Origin: Betaproteobacteria bacterium
GTDB lineage: Bacteria > Pseudomonadota > Gammaproteobacteria > Burkholderiales > SG8-41
Length of the DNA: 64,000 bases
Assembly: GCA_028292435.1 (NCBI GenBank)
Contig: JAQGMI010000149.1
Span: 20,727 to 84,726 of the forward strand
Direction of reading: 5' to 3'
Both the position numbers and the translations under genes were made by a program. The notes below the pieces were generated by a model. It saw nothing but the letters and a program-made list of their open reading frames with translations. It did no database searches and was not told where the DNA came from. Shown here piece after piece: positions 42,731 through 51,966 of the stretch; the first letter of the stretch is position 1, and every line of letters begins with the position of its first letter.

Positions 42731-43687
42731 ATGCGTCTGACTGTATTCATCGCGCTGCTCGCCGGCATTTCCGCGGCCCACGCCCAACCCTATCCGTCGA
42801 AGCCATCACGTATCGTCGTCGGCTTTACCGCGGGCGGCCCGTCGGACATCGTGGCGCGCATCGTGGCGCAGCAGTTGACCGAGCGCATGGGGCAATCGTT
42901 CATCGTCGAAAACCGGGTCGGCGCGACCGGCACGATCGGCGCCGAACTCGTGGCGAAAGCGCCGCCCGATGGTTATGCGCTGTATCTCGCGAGCCAGACG
43001 ACGCATGCGGTCGCGCCCTACATGTACGCAAAGGTCGGCTACGATCCAATTAAGGATTTCGCAACCGTCGTGCGCGTCGTGCACAACCCGCTCCTGATGG
43101 TGGTCAATCCATCGTTCCCGGTGACCTCGATCAAGGAGTTAATCGCACTGGCGAAGTCGCGGCCGGGACAAATCAATTTCGCGACCGGCGGCATCGGCTC
43201 GTCGCCGCATATGTCGATCGAGCTCTTCAAGAGCACGACGAAAATCGAGATGGTGCCGATCCATTACAAGGGCGACGGCGCGGCGATTATCGACGTCGTC
43301 GGCGGCCAGGTGCCGATGCTGACGTCGAGCATGTCGGCGCTGATGCCGTACGTGAAAAGCGGCAAGATGCGCGGGATTGCGGTCACCGGCCTCAAACGCT
43401 CGACGGTCGCGACGGAATTTCCGACCATCGCGGAGTCCGGTCTGCCGGGCTTCGAAGTCATTACCTGGTTTGGCATACTCGCGCCGGCGGCGACTTCGAA
43501 GGACATCATCAATCGCCTCAACAGCGAGATCGTCGCCGCCGTCCAGCAACCGAACGTGCGCGAGCAATTGACCAAAATGGGATTCGAAATCGTCGCCAAC
43601 ACTCCCGAGCAGTACGCAACCTTCCTGCGCGAAGAAAACGTGAAGTGGAGCAAAGTCGTGAAGGACCTGGGTTTGAAAGCGGAGTAA
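42731..43687 (+). CDS. Bug/TctC-family periplasmic solute-binding protein
   Basis: This 318-residue protein has a signal peptide (MRLTVFIALLAGISAAHAQ), YPSKPSRIVVGFTAGGPSD, VENRVGATGTIGAELVAKA and IHYKGDGAAIIDVVGGQ. GAGAGGAG before the ATG at 42731 is a strong ribosome site; a longer frame from 42689 is less likely. It probably works with the GMC dehydrogenase upstream. Confidence 0.93.
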   Translation: MRLTVFIALLAGISAAHAQPYPSKPSRIVVGFTAGGPSDIVARIVAQQLTERMGQSFIVENRVGATGTIGAELVAKAPPDGYALYLASQTTHAVAPYMYAKVGYDPIKDFATVVRVVHNPLLMVVNPSFPVTSIKELIALAKSRPGQINFATGGIGSSPHMSIELFKSTTKIEMVPIHYKGDGAAIIDVVGGQVPMLTSSMSALMPYVKSGKMRGIAVTGLKRSTVATEFPTIAESGLPGFEVITWFGILAPAATSKDIINRLNSEIVAAVQQPNVREQLTKMGFEIVANTPEQYATFLREENVKWSKVVKDLGLKAE

Positions 43688-43800
43688 CGAGCGGTCGGCT
43701 GCTTGCGGCTTTGTAGGACAAATCGGTCGGATACAAACTCCAAATCGCGTTCGTGCGCGGAGTAAACTGCAAGGATCGAAGCACGTGATGGAAAAACATC

Positions 43801-44910
43801 ATGGCAATGATTCGCAACGCTGCACGCGGAGAAGAGTTCCGCGACGATCTGCGGCCGCTGGCTGCGGTCTCCACTGAAGCGATTCGTCCCGGTGCGGGCA
43901 ATGCCGCCGCGCGGCGCGCGCTGACACCCGCCGAACTGACCGCGCTGACTGAGTTAAACGACTGGCGCTCGCTCGCATCACTACTGTTGACGCTCGCCAT
44001 CATCACGCTCGCGATCGCATTTGGCGTTGCGCTGTGGCCAAGTCCGTGGGTTACGTTGTCAGTGCTCGTGATCGGCGTTCAGCAGCACGCGCTTTTCATC
44101 CTCGCGCATGAGTCGGCGCATTACCGGCTGTTTGGATCGCGAACCCTGAACGATATCGCCGGCCGCGCGATCGGCATGGCGGGCGGCGTTTCGATGTGCA
44201 CGTATCGCGTGATTCATCGTCTGCATCACAACAACCTCTACACCGAAGAAGACCCCGACACCGCGATTCATGGCGGCTATCCGCGCGGCGTCGGCTATCT
44301 CTGCAAAAAACTCGCGCAGGACCTTGCTGGCATCAACTCATGGAAAACGTTCGCTTACTTTTTCGGCGCGCCCGCGATCAATGCCAATACCAACCGCGCC
44401 GCGCGGCCGCTCGACGACACGTCGCCAGCATTGCGGGCGAGTGCGCGCCGCGACCGGTGGGCCGTGCTCGCATTCCAGGCGAGCGCGCCGCTCGTTTCAT
44501 ACGCGATTGGCGGTTCGCATGCACTCGCGTTGTACCTGACGTTATGGGTGTTGCCGATGTTGACCGTGTTGCAGCCGATACTTCGATTGCGCGCGATTGC
44601 CGAGCACGGCGGCGTGACCGACCTGTCGTCGCCGTTGACCGCGGCACGGTGCAACCGGACCGCTGGTTCACTTCTTAATTTTCTCGGACGCGCGGTGCTG
44701 TTCCCGCACCATGTCAATTATCACCTCGAGCACCACCTGTATCCCGCGGTGCCGCACTATCGGTTGCCGGCGCTGCACTTGATGCTTATCGGAAGGGGTG
44801 CTTTGGCGGGTGCTGAAGTGCGCGACTTTGGCGCCACGATGCGAATCGTCTTCGCGGCCCGCAAACCTCGCACCGGCGCAAATTCAGGCGGCCGCCATGC
44901 CGATGGCTGA
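43801..44910 (+). CDS. Membrane fatty acid desaturase family protein
   Basis: This 369-residue membrane protein has the three di-iron histidine boxes HESAH, HRLHH and HHVNYHLEHH, with hydrophobic segments between them. The family desaturates or hydroxylates acyl chains, carotenoids or related lipids. The N-terminal 50 residues are polar. It stands alone. The exact lipid substrate is unknown. Confidence 0.92.
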   Translation: MAMIRNAARGEEFRDDLRPLAAVSTEAIRPGAGNAAARRALTPAELTALTELNDWRSLASLLLTLAIITLAIAFGVALWPSPWVTLSVLVIGVQQHALFILAHESAHYRLFGSRTLNDIAGRAIGMAGGVSMCTYRVIHRLHHNNLYTEEDPDTAIHGGYPRGVGYLCKKLAQDLAGINSWKTFAYFFGAPAINANTNRAARPLDDTSPALRASARRDRWAVLAFQASAPLVSYAIGGSHALALYLTLWVLPMLTVLQPILRLRAIAEHGGVTDLSSPLTAARCNRTAGSLLNFLGRAVLFPHHVNYHLEHHLYPAVPHYRLPALHLMLIGRGALAGAEVRDFGATMRIVFAARKPRTGANSGGRHADG

Positions 44911-44923
44911 AATGCCCGGGTTA

Positions 44924-45268
44924 TTATTTGAACGGTGATTCGACGTGATTTTGTCGGGGCGGTACGGTTATCTGACCGAGCGACGTTTGAGACTCTGCCT
45001 CGGACGGTGCCTGCCGCGGCGCGACGCTCCGTGGTGACGCCGGTTTGCGCGCCGCCGGCGATTGCGCCGGCTTAGTACTCATCAGCATGGAAAACAACCC
45101 GGCCTGCGCTGCGTTCAATTTTTTCCCCTCCGGCCCTTCGACGCATTGAACGCAAAACTCGGGACTGCGATAAACGTGGCGCACGGCGGTCAGCATTTCG
45201 GCTTCCGTGGCGACGGTATCGACCCGCACAGTTTTTTCGCCTGCAGCACTGTAATGAATTCGCCACAT
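44924..45268 (-). CDS. Hypothetical protein
   Basis: This is a 114-residue frame with a structured first half (MWRIHYSAAGEKTVRVDTVA, then HVYRSPEFCVQCVEGPEG) and a Pro/Ala/Ser-rich low-complexity second half. I recognise no family. A weak GAGAG lies before the ATG. The only alternative for this stretch is non-coding DNA; I think the gene is real because the N-terminal part has an alternating polar/apolar strand pattern. Confidence 0.5.
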   Translation of the reverse strand: MWRIHYSAAGEKTVRVDTVATEAEMLTAVRHVYRSPEFCVQCVEGPEGKKLNAAQAGLFSMLMSTKPAQSPAARKPASPRSVAPRQAPSEAESQTSLGQITVPPRQNHVESPFK

Positions 45269-45398
45269 GTTCGGCTCTCACGACACACGATGACCGTAAA
45301 TTTTAGGCGTGCGTTTCACGTGTGGTCTGTAGGACAAACCCTCTCGTTTTATTTCTTTTTTGGCGATGGTGTCCGGCGTTTTACTGGCCCAAAGCCGG

Positions 45399-46208
45399 TC
45401 AAAGCCGGCGCCACAGCGAGCAAAAAGTATTGAGGCCGTCTTCACAATCAAGGCCCGTATCCGCGAGGCGTCGATGCAGCGCCACGATATCGACTTCGTG
45501 GTGCATCGGATCTTCTGCGGTCGGTCCGCCGAGATCGACCAGAAAGACGAGCAGACCCTTGTCATCTACTGCGGCGCCTAGCGCACCCGTCGCTTCCATC
45601 TGCAGCGCCGGCGGCAGATGCTCGAGTACGGCGTCCGTATAAACGATGTCGTAGCGGCCCGGGACGCGAATGCTGCCGGCCTTGGCTTCCAGCGTCGTGA
45701 CGTGCAAGCCCAGTTTGCGAAAACGCCAGCTCGCAAATTGAAACGCAAGTCCCGGCAACTCCATGTAGTAAACGTCCTTGCCCATGCGCGCCGCGATTTC
45801 GCAAAAGACGCCGGCGCCGCCGCCAAACTCGAAAAAGCGTCTGCCGCGATGCGCTTTCACCGCCTGGACGATTTTTGGGTTAAATCGGTTGAGCTTGTCG
45901 ATGACGGACTGGGGCTGGGGATTGGCGGACAGGATGCCGTAAATGAAATTGTCCGATGCTTCGTAAAATTCAGCCGCGCGCTCGGCAAAGCTCCGGCCTT
46001 CGAGCTTATGCCAGTCTGCGGCGTTGATCCGGTGGAAATCCGCGATGTGGGCGCACACCTGCTCCAACGGTGTTTGTGAAAATGCCGCATAGTCTTCAAC
46101 CACGCTGTCGCCGGGCGCGTAAACATACGCGGCATCAAGCGTGCGGTCGTTGCGCCTGAGGTATTGCTTCAGGCGATCGAGCAGACGGAGCGGCGGCATG
46201 GGTCGCAT
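45399..46208 (-). CDS. Class I SAM-dependent methyltransferase-like protein
   Basis: This protein of 269 residues has FFEFGGGAGVFCEIAARMGKD as SAM motif I, an acidic residue after VYYMELPG, YDIVYTDAVLEHLPP and LLVFLVDLGGPT. It starts right after the stop of the next methyltransferase gene (ATG 46208, stop at 46210), so the two form an operon and are probably translated in sequence. They lie next to a glycosyltransferase gene, which suggests modification of a glycan, but this is inference. Confidence 0.82.
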   Translation of the reverse strand: MRPMPPLRLLDRLKQYLRRNDRTLDAAYVYAPGDSVVEDYAAFSQTPLEQVCAHIADFHRINAADWHKLEGRSFAERAAEFYEASDNFIYGILSANPQPQSVIDKLNRFNPKIVQAVKAHRGRRFFEFGGGAGVFCEIAARMGKDVYYMELPGLAFQFASWRFRKLGLHVTTLEAKAGSIRVPGRYDIVYTDAVLEHLPPALQMEATGALGAAVDDKGLLVFLVDLGGPTAEDPMHHEVDIVALHRRLADTGLDCEDGLNTFCSLWRRL

Positions 46209-46209
46209 C

Positions 46210-46995
46210 TCAGTTTTTGCACACGGCAATCAGGGTCGTCGGCGCCCATGGCCAGGCCGCAGCCGCCAGCGGTGCGATGGCGTAGTCGCCCGCGTACGAA
46301 TCCGCCTCGCCCCTGAATTCCGGCGGTCCTTCGCTTTTTCGGCCGGCCATGCGCTTGATTGCGCGCCCGACGCGCGCGAGCGGGTTGTAGTACGCCTCCG
46401 CGAGTTGGGCAAACATTTCGCGCGCGCGCAATTTTCGGAGCCGGCCTTGATGGGTAAGCCAGTGCCCGTGCATCACAACCTCGGAGAAGTGGGCGGCCAG
46501 GTATTTCTCGAGTTCTACCGCCGAGTAAGTCTTGTGTTGATATCGATACAGCGGCTTGCCGCTGGCGTCGGTGACAACGCCCTCACCGTTCGGCACGCTC
46601 GTGATGAAGGCGCCGCCAGCCGTAAGAACCGACTTCACACCCTTGATGAATTCGTCGGGCTCGCGCAAATGCGGCAGCGTTTCGAAATTGACGACCGCTT
46701 CAAACTGCCGGCGCACCGCGGCGCCATCGAGAAGCTGCAAATCGAGCAATTCGAAATTCAGATTGTCGCGCTGGTATCTGGCATTCGCTTCGCTGATCGC
46801 GTCGCCCGCGATGTCGACCCCGAGCACCGAGCTTGCGCCATGCGCAGCCAGATGCCAGGCGCCATAGCCGCTGCCGCTGCCTGCGTCGAGCACGCGCTTG
46901 CCGCGGCACCATTCGAGCGCGAACTCAAAGCGCTGAATGTTTTCGGCATATCCGGCCAGCAGGGAATCGTCGGTTAACGAAAGCCGTTCGCTCAT
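46210..46995 (-). CDS. Class I SAM-dependent methyltransferase
   Basis: This 261-residue protein has VLDAGSGSGYGAWHLAAHGA (motif I), VLGVDIAGDAISEA and VNFETLPHLREPDEFIKG with post-motif LTAGGAFITSVPN. The pattern is of the UbiE/COQ5- or glycan-type methyltransferases. It is the first gene of a two-gene operon with the methyltransferase-like gene at 45,399 and is divergent from the glycosyltransferase gene at 47,292. The roughly 300-base region between them holds no obvious gene. Confidence 0.88.
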   Translation of the reverse strand: MSERLSLTDDSLLAGYAENIQRFEFALEWCRGKRVLDAGSGSGYGAWHLAAHGASSVLGVDIAGDAISEANARYQRDNLNFELLDLQLLDGAAVRRQFEAVVNFETLPHLREPDEFIKGVKSVLTAGGAFITSVPNGEGVVTDASGKPLYRYQHKTYSAVELEKYLAAHFSEVVMHGHWLTHQGRLRKLRAREMFAQLAEAYYNPLARVGRAIKRMAGRKSEGPPEFRGEADSYAGDYAIAPLAAAAWPWAPTTLIAVCKN

Positions 46996-47291
46996 GCACC
47001 CGCCTCACTTTCGATGAAGCGCTATTATCCTGCGCCAACGGCGAATGTCGACCGCTTCGACTCGCAATGAGCTCACTGAGCGAGTAAAAATTTCAAAGCG
47101 TGCCCGATTGTCATATTCGTACCTACACCATGATTCGCATTTTACGGCTCCCGTTGCGCCGAAAGCGCTGATACCATTTTCTTCACCAGAGGAGAATTTG
47201 GGGCGCTGTCGCACGACACGTCCCGGGTTTAATGGTGCTGTGGCACTAACGCACACGGCGTGAGAGCGGCGAGTGGTGAAACGTAAATCAG

Positions 47292-48515
47292 ATGTCTAGA
47301 CGTCTCAAGCGATTCGTCCGGGCGCTCAAGATTCTCTTCTTCGGCGAGAGGCGAATCGACGTTGCGGCTGAGTATGAGTTCCTGCGGCGCGAGCCGATCG
47401 GGTCGGTGCAGGCCGCGCCGGTAGGGTCGCGCAGATCGATCAACTGGATCATCCCCCCGTTTCCATTCGGCGCGGGCGGCCACCTGAACATATTCCGCTT
47501 CGTGCAGTTGCTCGAGCAACGCGGTTTCGAATGCCGCGTCGTGGTCAATACCGGCGCGTGGTTTGGCACGCCGGAAGAAGTGCGGCGCAAGATCTGCGAA
47601 TGCTTCATGCCGATCAAGGCGATGGTCTATCTCGGCATGAATGACGTGCCGCCTGCGTATTACACCATCGCAACCGGCTGGCAGACGGCGTATCTGGCCG
47701 CGCGGGTCCAGGCGACGCGCTGCCGGTGTTACTTCGTGCAGGATTACGAGCCCTGGTTTTACCCGATGGGCTCCGACTATGTGCTCGCGGAAGAGACGTA
47801 CCGCATGGGCCTGGTCGGCATCACCGACGGCGATTGGCTGCGCGCCAAACTTGCGTCGGAATACGGCATGGAAACGCACAGCGTCGGCTGCTCATTCGAC
47901 CGCCGCATTTATTTTCCGGACGACCGCAATATCACACGGCCGCGCAAGAAAATATTTTTCTACGCGCGCCCGGCGACCGAGCGGCGGGCGTTTGAAATGG
48001 GCGTACTGGTGCTCGCCGAAGTCAAAAAGCGGATCGAAGACGTCGAGATCGTGCTCGCGGGCGCCACGCTCGACCAGTATTCATTGCCATTTCCGTACAC
48101 CGCCAAGGGCGTTGTCCATCCGGACCTGCTCGGCGCGTTATATCGCGATTGCGATCTGGCGCTGGTCCTCTCGTTCACGAATCTCTCGCTCGCGCCGCTT
48201 GAGCTCATGGCGTGCGGTGTACCTGTCATCAGCAATCGCGGACCGAACACGGAATGGCTGCTGTCCGACGCATGCTGCTGCATGGTGCGTCCGCGCATTC
48301 CGGAAGTGACCGAGGCGCTTTGCCGGCTGCTGGAAAACGACCCGGAACGAATCGCCCTGCGCGCGGCGGGCCTGCGCAAGGCGCAGTCAACTTCGTGGGA
48401 CGAGGAAGCCGATAAGATGGCGTCGATTCTCGAGATGCTCGCCCAGCGGCAGCTCGAGCCGGGCGAGTATGGCGCGGAGCACGAGAGTTTCTCCGCGCCC
48501 GGCCGGCTTGCCTGA
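47292..48515 (+). CDS. Glycosyltransferase (GT4-like, WsaF/rhamnosyltransferase type)
   Basis: This 407-residue protein has INWIIPPFPFGAGGHLNIFR near the N-terminus and YFVQDYEPWFYPMGSDY. In the C-terminal half it has KKIFFYARPATERRAFEMG (donor-binding start) and LAPLELMACGVPVISNRGPN, where the Glu contacts the sugar nucleotide. This is a GT-B fold similar to WsaF-type rhamnosyltransferases. It probably acts at the cytosolic face on a surface polysaccharide. It is close to two methyltransferase genes. Confidence 0.88.
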   Translation: MSRRLKRFVRALKILFFGERRIDVAAEYEFLRREPIGSVQAAPVGSRRSINWIIPPFPFGAGGHLNIFRFVQLLEQRGFECRVVVNTGAWFGTPEEVRRKICECFMPIKAMVYLGMNDVPPAYYTIATGWQTAYLAARVQATRCRCYFVQDYEPWFYPMGSDYVLAEETYRMGLVGITDGDWLRAKLASEYGMETHSVGCSFDRRIYFPDDRNITRPRKKIFFYARPATERRAFEMGVLVLAEVKKRIEDVEIVLAGATLDQYSLPFPYTAKGVVHPDLLGALYRDCDLALVLSFTNLSLAPLELMACGVPVISNRGPNTEWLLSDACCCMVRPRIPEVTEALCRLLENDPERIALRAAGLRKAQSTSWDEEADKMASILEMLAQRQLEPGEYGAEHESFSAPGRLA

Positions 48516-48529
48516 TTACGGCAATACGG

Positions 48530-49336
48530 CTACTTGCCCTGCCACACCGGCTTGCGCTTCTCCATGAAAGCCTTGCGGCCTTCCTTGTAATCGGCGCTCG
48601 TAAAACAGGCGGCGACTGCGTCGTCGGCGAGTTTCTGATTGCGCTTCTCCGGATCTTTTACATATTCGTCGATCACACGCTTGGAAGCGACGATCGAAAG
48701 CGGCGCATTGCCGGCGATGTTGTCGGCGTACGAATTCACGAACGATTCGAGCATATGCGCCTGGCAAACGTGGTTCACCAGCCCGAGCCGATGCGCTTCA
48801 TAGGCCGGATAGCGGCGCGCGGTGTAGAGGAATTCCTTCGCGACCGACGGGCCCACCAGTTCGATCAACTGCGCGAGTGATTCGGCGTTATAGCCAATGC
48901 CGAGCTTGGAGGCCGGAATGCCGAACTGCGCCTCTTCAGAGCAGATGCGGATGTCGCAGTTGAGCGAAATCGCGAGCCCGCCGCCGAGACACCAGCCGCG
49001 AATCATCGCGATCGTCGGCTTGCCGATACCGCGCAGCGACGTGCGGAAACCCGAAGACATTTTGTTGTACTGCGCGATCTGCTCGGGTGTGGAGCGATTG
49101 CCTTCATATTTGGAGATGTCGCCGCCGGACACGAAAGCCTTGGTGCCGGCGCCGCGCAGGATGACGACGCGAATCGCCGGGTCGCTCGCAAAATCGTCGA
49201 TCACGTAGCCGGCTGCCTGCGACATCTCGGGCGACATCGCGTTGAGCTTCTCCGGATAATTAAATGTCAGGGTGCCGATCGGGCCTTTTTTGGTGCCGAG
49301 AATTTTGTCTGCTTCGTTGGTGCTTACCGTATCCAT
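48530..49336 (-). CDS. Enoyl-CoA hydratase/isomerase family protein
   Basis: This 268-residue crotonase-fold protein has FNYPEKLNAMSPEM, an oxyanion-hole region FVSGGDISKYEG and WCLGGGLAISLNCDIRICSEEAQFG. The second half has GPSVAKEFLYTARRYPAYEAHRLGLVNHV. The family hydrates, isomerises or hydrolyses acyl-CoAs. It follows a CoA-transferase gene by 12 bases, so the two act in one acyl-CoA pathway. The substrate is not known. Confidence 0.91.
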   Translation of the reverse strand: MDTVSTNEADKILGTKKGPIGTLTFNYPEKLNAMSPEMSQAAGYVIDDFASDPAIRVVILRGAGTKAFVSGGDISKYEGNRSTPEQIAQYNKMSSGFRTSLRGIGKPTIAMIRGWCLGGGLAISLNCDIRICSEEAQFGIPASKLGIGYNAESLAQLIELVGPSVAKEFLYTARRYPAYEAHRLGLVNHVCQAHMLESFVNSYADNIAGNAPLSIVASKRVIDEYVKDPEKRNQKLADDAVAACFTSADYKEGRKAFMEKRKPVWQGK

Positions 49337-49348
49337 TTGCGATCTCCG

Positions 49349-50551
49349 TTAGATCACGCCGTTGGCGCGCATTTGCTGCAGTTGTTCTTTTGTGTAGCCG
49401 ACTGAGCTCAAAATCTCATCCGTATGAGCGCCGGCTTCGGCGGTGGCCGTGCGGATTTTCTTGCTGACGCCCGTCATGTTGATCGGCGAGGCGACGAGCT
49501 TGATGTCGCCGAGGGATTCGCTGGTTACCGGCGTCGCGATGCCGAGATGCTGCACCTGCGGATCGGCGAACACTTTGTCGATGGTATTGATCGGGCCGCA
49601 CGGCACGCCGGCCGCTTCGAACAACTCGACCCAGTGTTGCGTCGGCTTGTGCTTGGTGATTTCAGCGATCGCGGCATTGATTTCTTTGCGCGCCGCGCTG
49701 CGCTTGGCCTGCGTGTTCCAGTCTTCGCGGTCTTTCCATTCGGGTTTGCCCAGCGCGTCGCAGCAGCGCAGGAACACGCGCGCCGACGCGGCGGCGATGT
49801 TGAACAGGCCGTCGCTGGCGGGGAACACGCCCGTCGGCACGCCCGTCGGATGATCATTGCCGGCCTGGCCCGCGACTTCGCCTTTCATCAAGTAGCGTGA
49901 CGCCTGGAAGTCGAGCATGAAAACCTGCGCTTCGAGCAGGCTCGTGTGCACCCAGCGGCCGACGCCGGTGGTCTCGCGTTCGAAGAGGGCCGTCATCACC
50001 GCAAAGGCGAGCAGATTACCGGCGGTCAGATCCGCGATCGCAATACCGACGCGCACCGGGCCTTGTCCGGGCAAGCCGGTGATCGACATGAGCCCGCCCA
50101 TGCCCTGCACAATCTGGTCGACACCCGCGCGCTTGCCGTAGGGGCCGCTTTGGCCAAAGCCGCTGATGCTGCCGTAGACGAGGCGCGGGTTGACCTTCTT
50201 CACGTCGTCGTACGAGACCTTGAGCCGGTGCTTCACTTCGGCGCGCATATTCTCGATGACGACGTCGGCTTTCGCCGCGAGTTTCATGAAGGCGGCGTGC
50301 CCTTCGGGCGATTTCAGGTTCAACCGCACCATCTTCTTGTTGCGATGCAGGTTTTGAAAATCGAAGCCGCTGCGCTTGCCGGCGAGATCTTCACCAATGG
50401 TCTCGACCGGCTCGATGCGGATAATCGTCGCACCCCAATCGGCGAGATGGCGCACGCAGGTCGGGCCCGCGCGCGCGAGCGTCAGGTCGAGCACGGTAAT
50501 TTTGGCAAGCGGAAGTGCTTGGGTAGCGGGTGCTGCGGAGGGCTGATCCAT
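49349..50551 (-). CDS. CaiB/BaiF family (family III) CoA-transferase
   Basis: This 400-residue protein has DLTLARAGPTCVRHLADWGA, FQNLHRNKKMVRLNLKSPEG, YGSISGFGQSGPYGKRAG and the probable catalytic Asp in IAIADLTAGN (about residue 174). It is a close relative of the CoA-transferase at 5,408 by motif order. It is upstream of the enoyl-CoA hydratase gene in one operon, suggesting activation of an acid followed by hydration of its CoA ester. Confidence 0.93.
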   Translation of the reverse strand: MDQPSAAPATQALPLAKITVLDLTLARAGPTCVRHLADWGATIIRIEPVETIGEDLAGKRSGFDFQNLHRNKKMVRLNLKSPEGHAAFMKLAAKADVVIENMRAEVKHRLKVSYDDVKKVNPRLVYGSISGFGQSGPYGKRAGVDQIVQGMGGLMSITGLPGQGPVRVGIAIADLTAGNLLAFAVMTALFERETTGVGRWVHTSLLEAQVFMLDFQASRYLMKGEVAGQAGNDHPTGVPTGVFPASDGLFNIAAASARVFLRCCDALGKPEWKDREDWNTQAKRSAARKEINAAIAEITKHKPTQHWVELFEAAGVPCGPINTIDKVFADPQVQHLGIATPVTSESLGDIKLVASPINMTGVSKKIRTATAEAGAHTDEILSSVGYTKEQLQQMRANGVI

Positions 50552-50663
50552 GCCGGTTCTCTCGACGTCAAAGGAAACGAATCTTACCGCTGTTTGCGTA
50601 CCGCGGCTTGAAGGACGGGCGGCGGCGCCGGACGCTCAACGGGAAAGTCGATTTCGAACGAAG

Positions 50664-51869
50664 TTAAGACGCCTTGGCGCCCAGCGCACCGGCCGCTTGA
50701 AGCGCCGCGATTTCTGCGGGTTTCATGCCGAGCACGTCACGCAGCACTTCCTCGGTATGCTGGCCGAGCATCGGCGCCGGCGAGCGCACCGCGAACGGCG
50801 CTTTCGACAGGCGCACCGGCGAACGGATGACGCGCACCTTGCCCGCAGCCGGATGCTCGACTTCGACCAGCGCATTGCGCGCCTTGACCTGCGGATGGTC
50901 GACAACCTGCGCGAGATCATTGATCGCGCCGACCGGAATATCGTTCGCGAGCAGCAGCGGCTCCCATTCTTCATACGGACGCGTCAGGAAAACCTCTTGC
51001 AGCATCGGCAGCAGCGTCGTGCGGTTTTTGTTGCGCTCGAGCGCGCGCGAAAAGCGCGGATCGTCGGTCAGTTCGGGGCAACCGATTGCCGGACACAGTT
51101 TGCGCCACAGCTTGTCGCCGGCGATCGCAATCGCGAGATCGCGCGTTTTGGTATGGAACGTCTGGTATGGCACGAGTGCGGCGTAGGTGTTGCCGGTCGG
51201 CTTCGGGACTTTACCGTCAGCGCAATAGGCGCTGATCATCGTGCTCAGCAATGCGAGCTGGCCTTCGAGCATCGAGACATCGATCTCCTGCCCTTCGCCG
51301 GTTTTTTCTTTCATGCGCAGTGCGAGCATGACGGCGTACGCGGAATACATGCCGGCCGTCATGTCGGCTATCGAGACGCCGGCGCGCGTGCCGCTGCTGC
51401 CTTCGGCGCCGGTTACGCTGACCATGCCGCTTTCCGATTGCAGAATCAGGTCGAGCGCCGCGCGGTCGCGATACGGACCGTCCTGGCCGAAACCGGAAAT
51501 CGACGCGTAGATAATGCCGGGATTACGTTTTTTTGCCTGCGCGTAATCGAGCCCCAGCTTCTTCAAGGCGCCGACGCGATAGTTTTCGAGCACGACGTCG
51601 CATTTCTCGACGAGCCGGAAAAACAATTCTTTGCCCTGCGGATTTTTAAGGTCGACGACAATGCCGCGCTTGTTGCGGTGCAGGCTCACGAAGTACGACG
51701 ATTCACCGCCGCCCGTACGCACGCCCCAGGCACGCGCGATATCGCCCTCACCCGGCGGCTCCAGCTTGATTACCTCGGCGCCGAAATCGGCGAGCATCGT
51801 CGAGCAGAAAGGGCCTGCGAGCGCGTGCGTGAGATCGAGAACTTTAATGTCTTCGAGCGGGAGCTGCAT
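50664..51869 (-). CDS. CaiB/BaiF family (family III) CoA-transferase
   Basis: This 401-residue protein has DLTHALAGPFCSTMLADFGA, VSLHRNKRGIVVDLKNPQG, YASISGFGQDGPYRDRAALD and the probable catalytic Asp in VSIADMTAGM (about residue 169). It differs from the other two CoA-transferases here, having the longer GGGESSYF loop typical of formyl/succinyl-type relatives. It is 112 bases upstream of the next CoA-transferase gene on the same strand. The acid it activates is unknown. Confidence 0.93.
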   Translation of the reverse strand: MQLPLEDIKVLDLTHALAGPFCSTMLADFGAEVIKLEPPGEGDIARAWGVRTGGGESSYFVSLHRNKRGIVVDLKNPQGKELFFRLVEKCDVVLENYRVGALKKLGLDYAQAKKRNPGIIYASISGFGQDGPYRDRAALDLILQSESGMVSVTGAEGSSGTRAGVSIADMTAGMYSAYAVMLALRMKEKTGEGQEIDVSMLEGQLALLSTMISAYCADGKVPKPTGNTYAALVPYQTFHTKTRDLAIAIAGDKLWRKLCPAIGCPELTDDPRFSRALERNKNRTTLLPMLQEVFLTRPYEEWEPLLLANDIPVGAINDLAQVVDHPQVKARNALVEVEHPAAGKVRVIRSPVRLSKAPFAVRSPAPMLGQHTEEVLRDVLGMKPAEIAALQAAGALGAKAS

Positions 51870-51966
51870 AGGGAGTGCGATTCCAAAGTGGGGTCATCCG
51901 CGCGGGCGGGAATGACGTTCAAGGTTGATGCGGGAGCCGCGATTTTCTCATACTTGCCGCGGCGTT

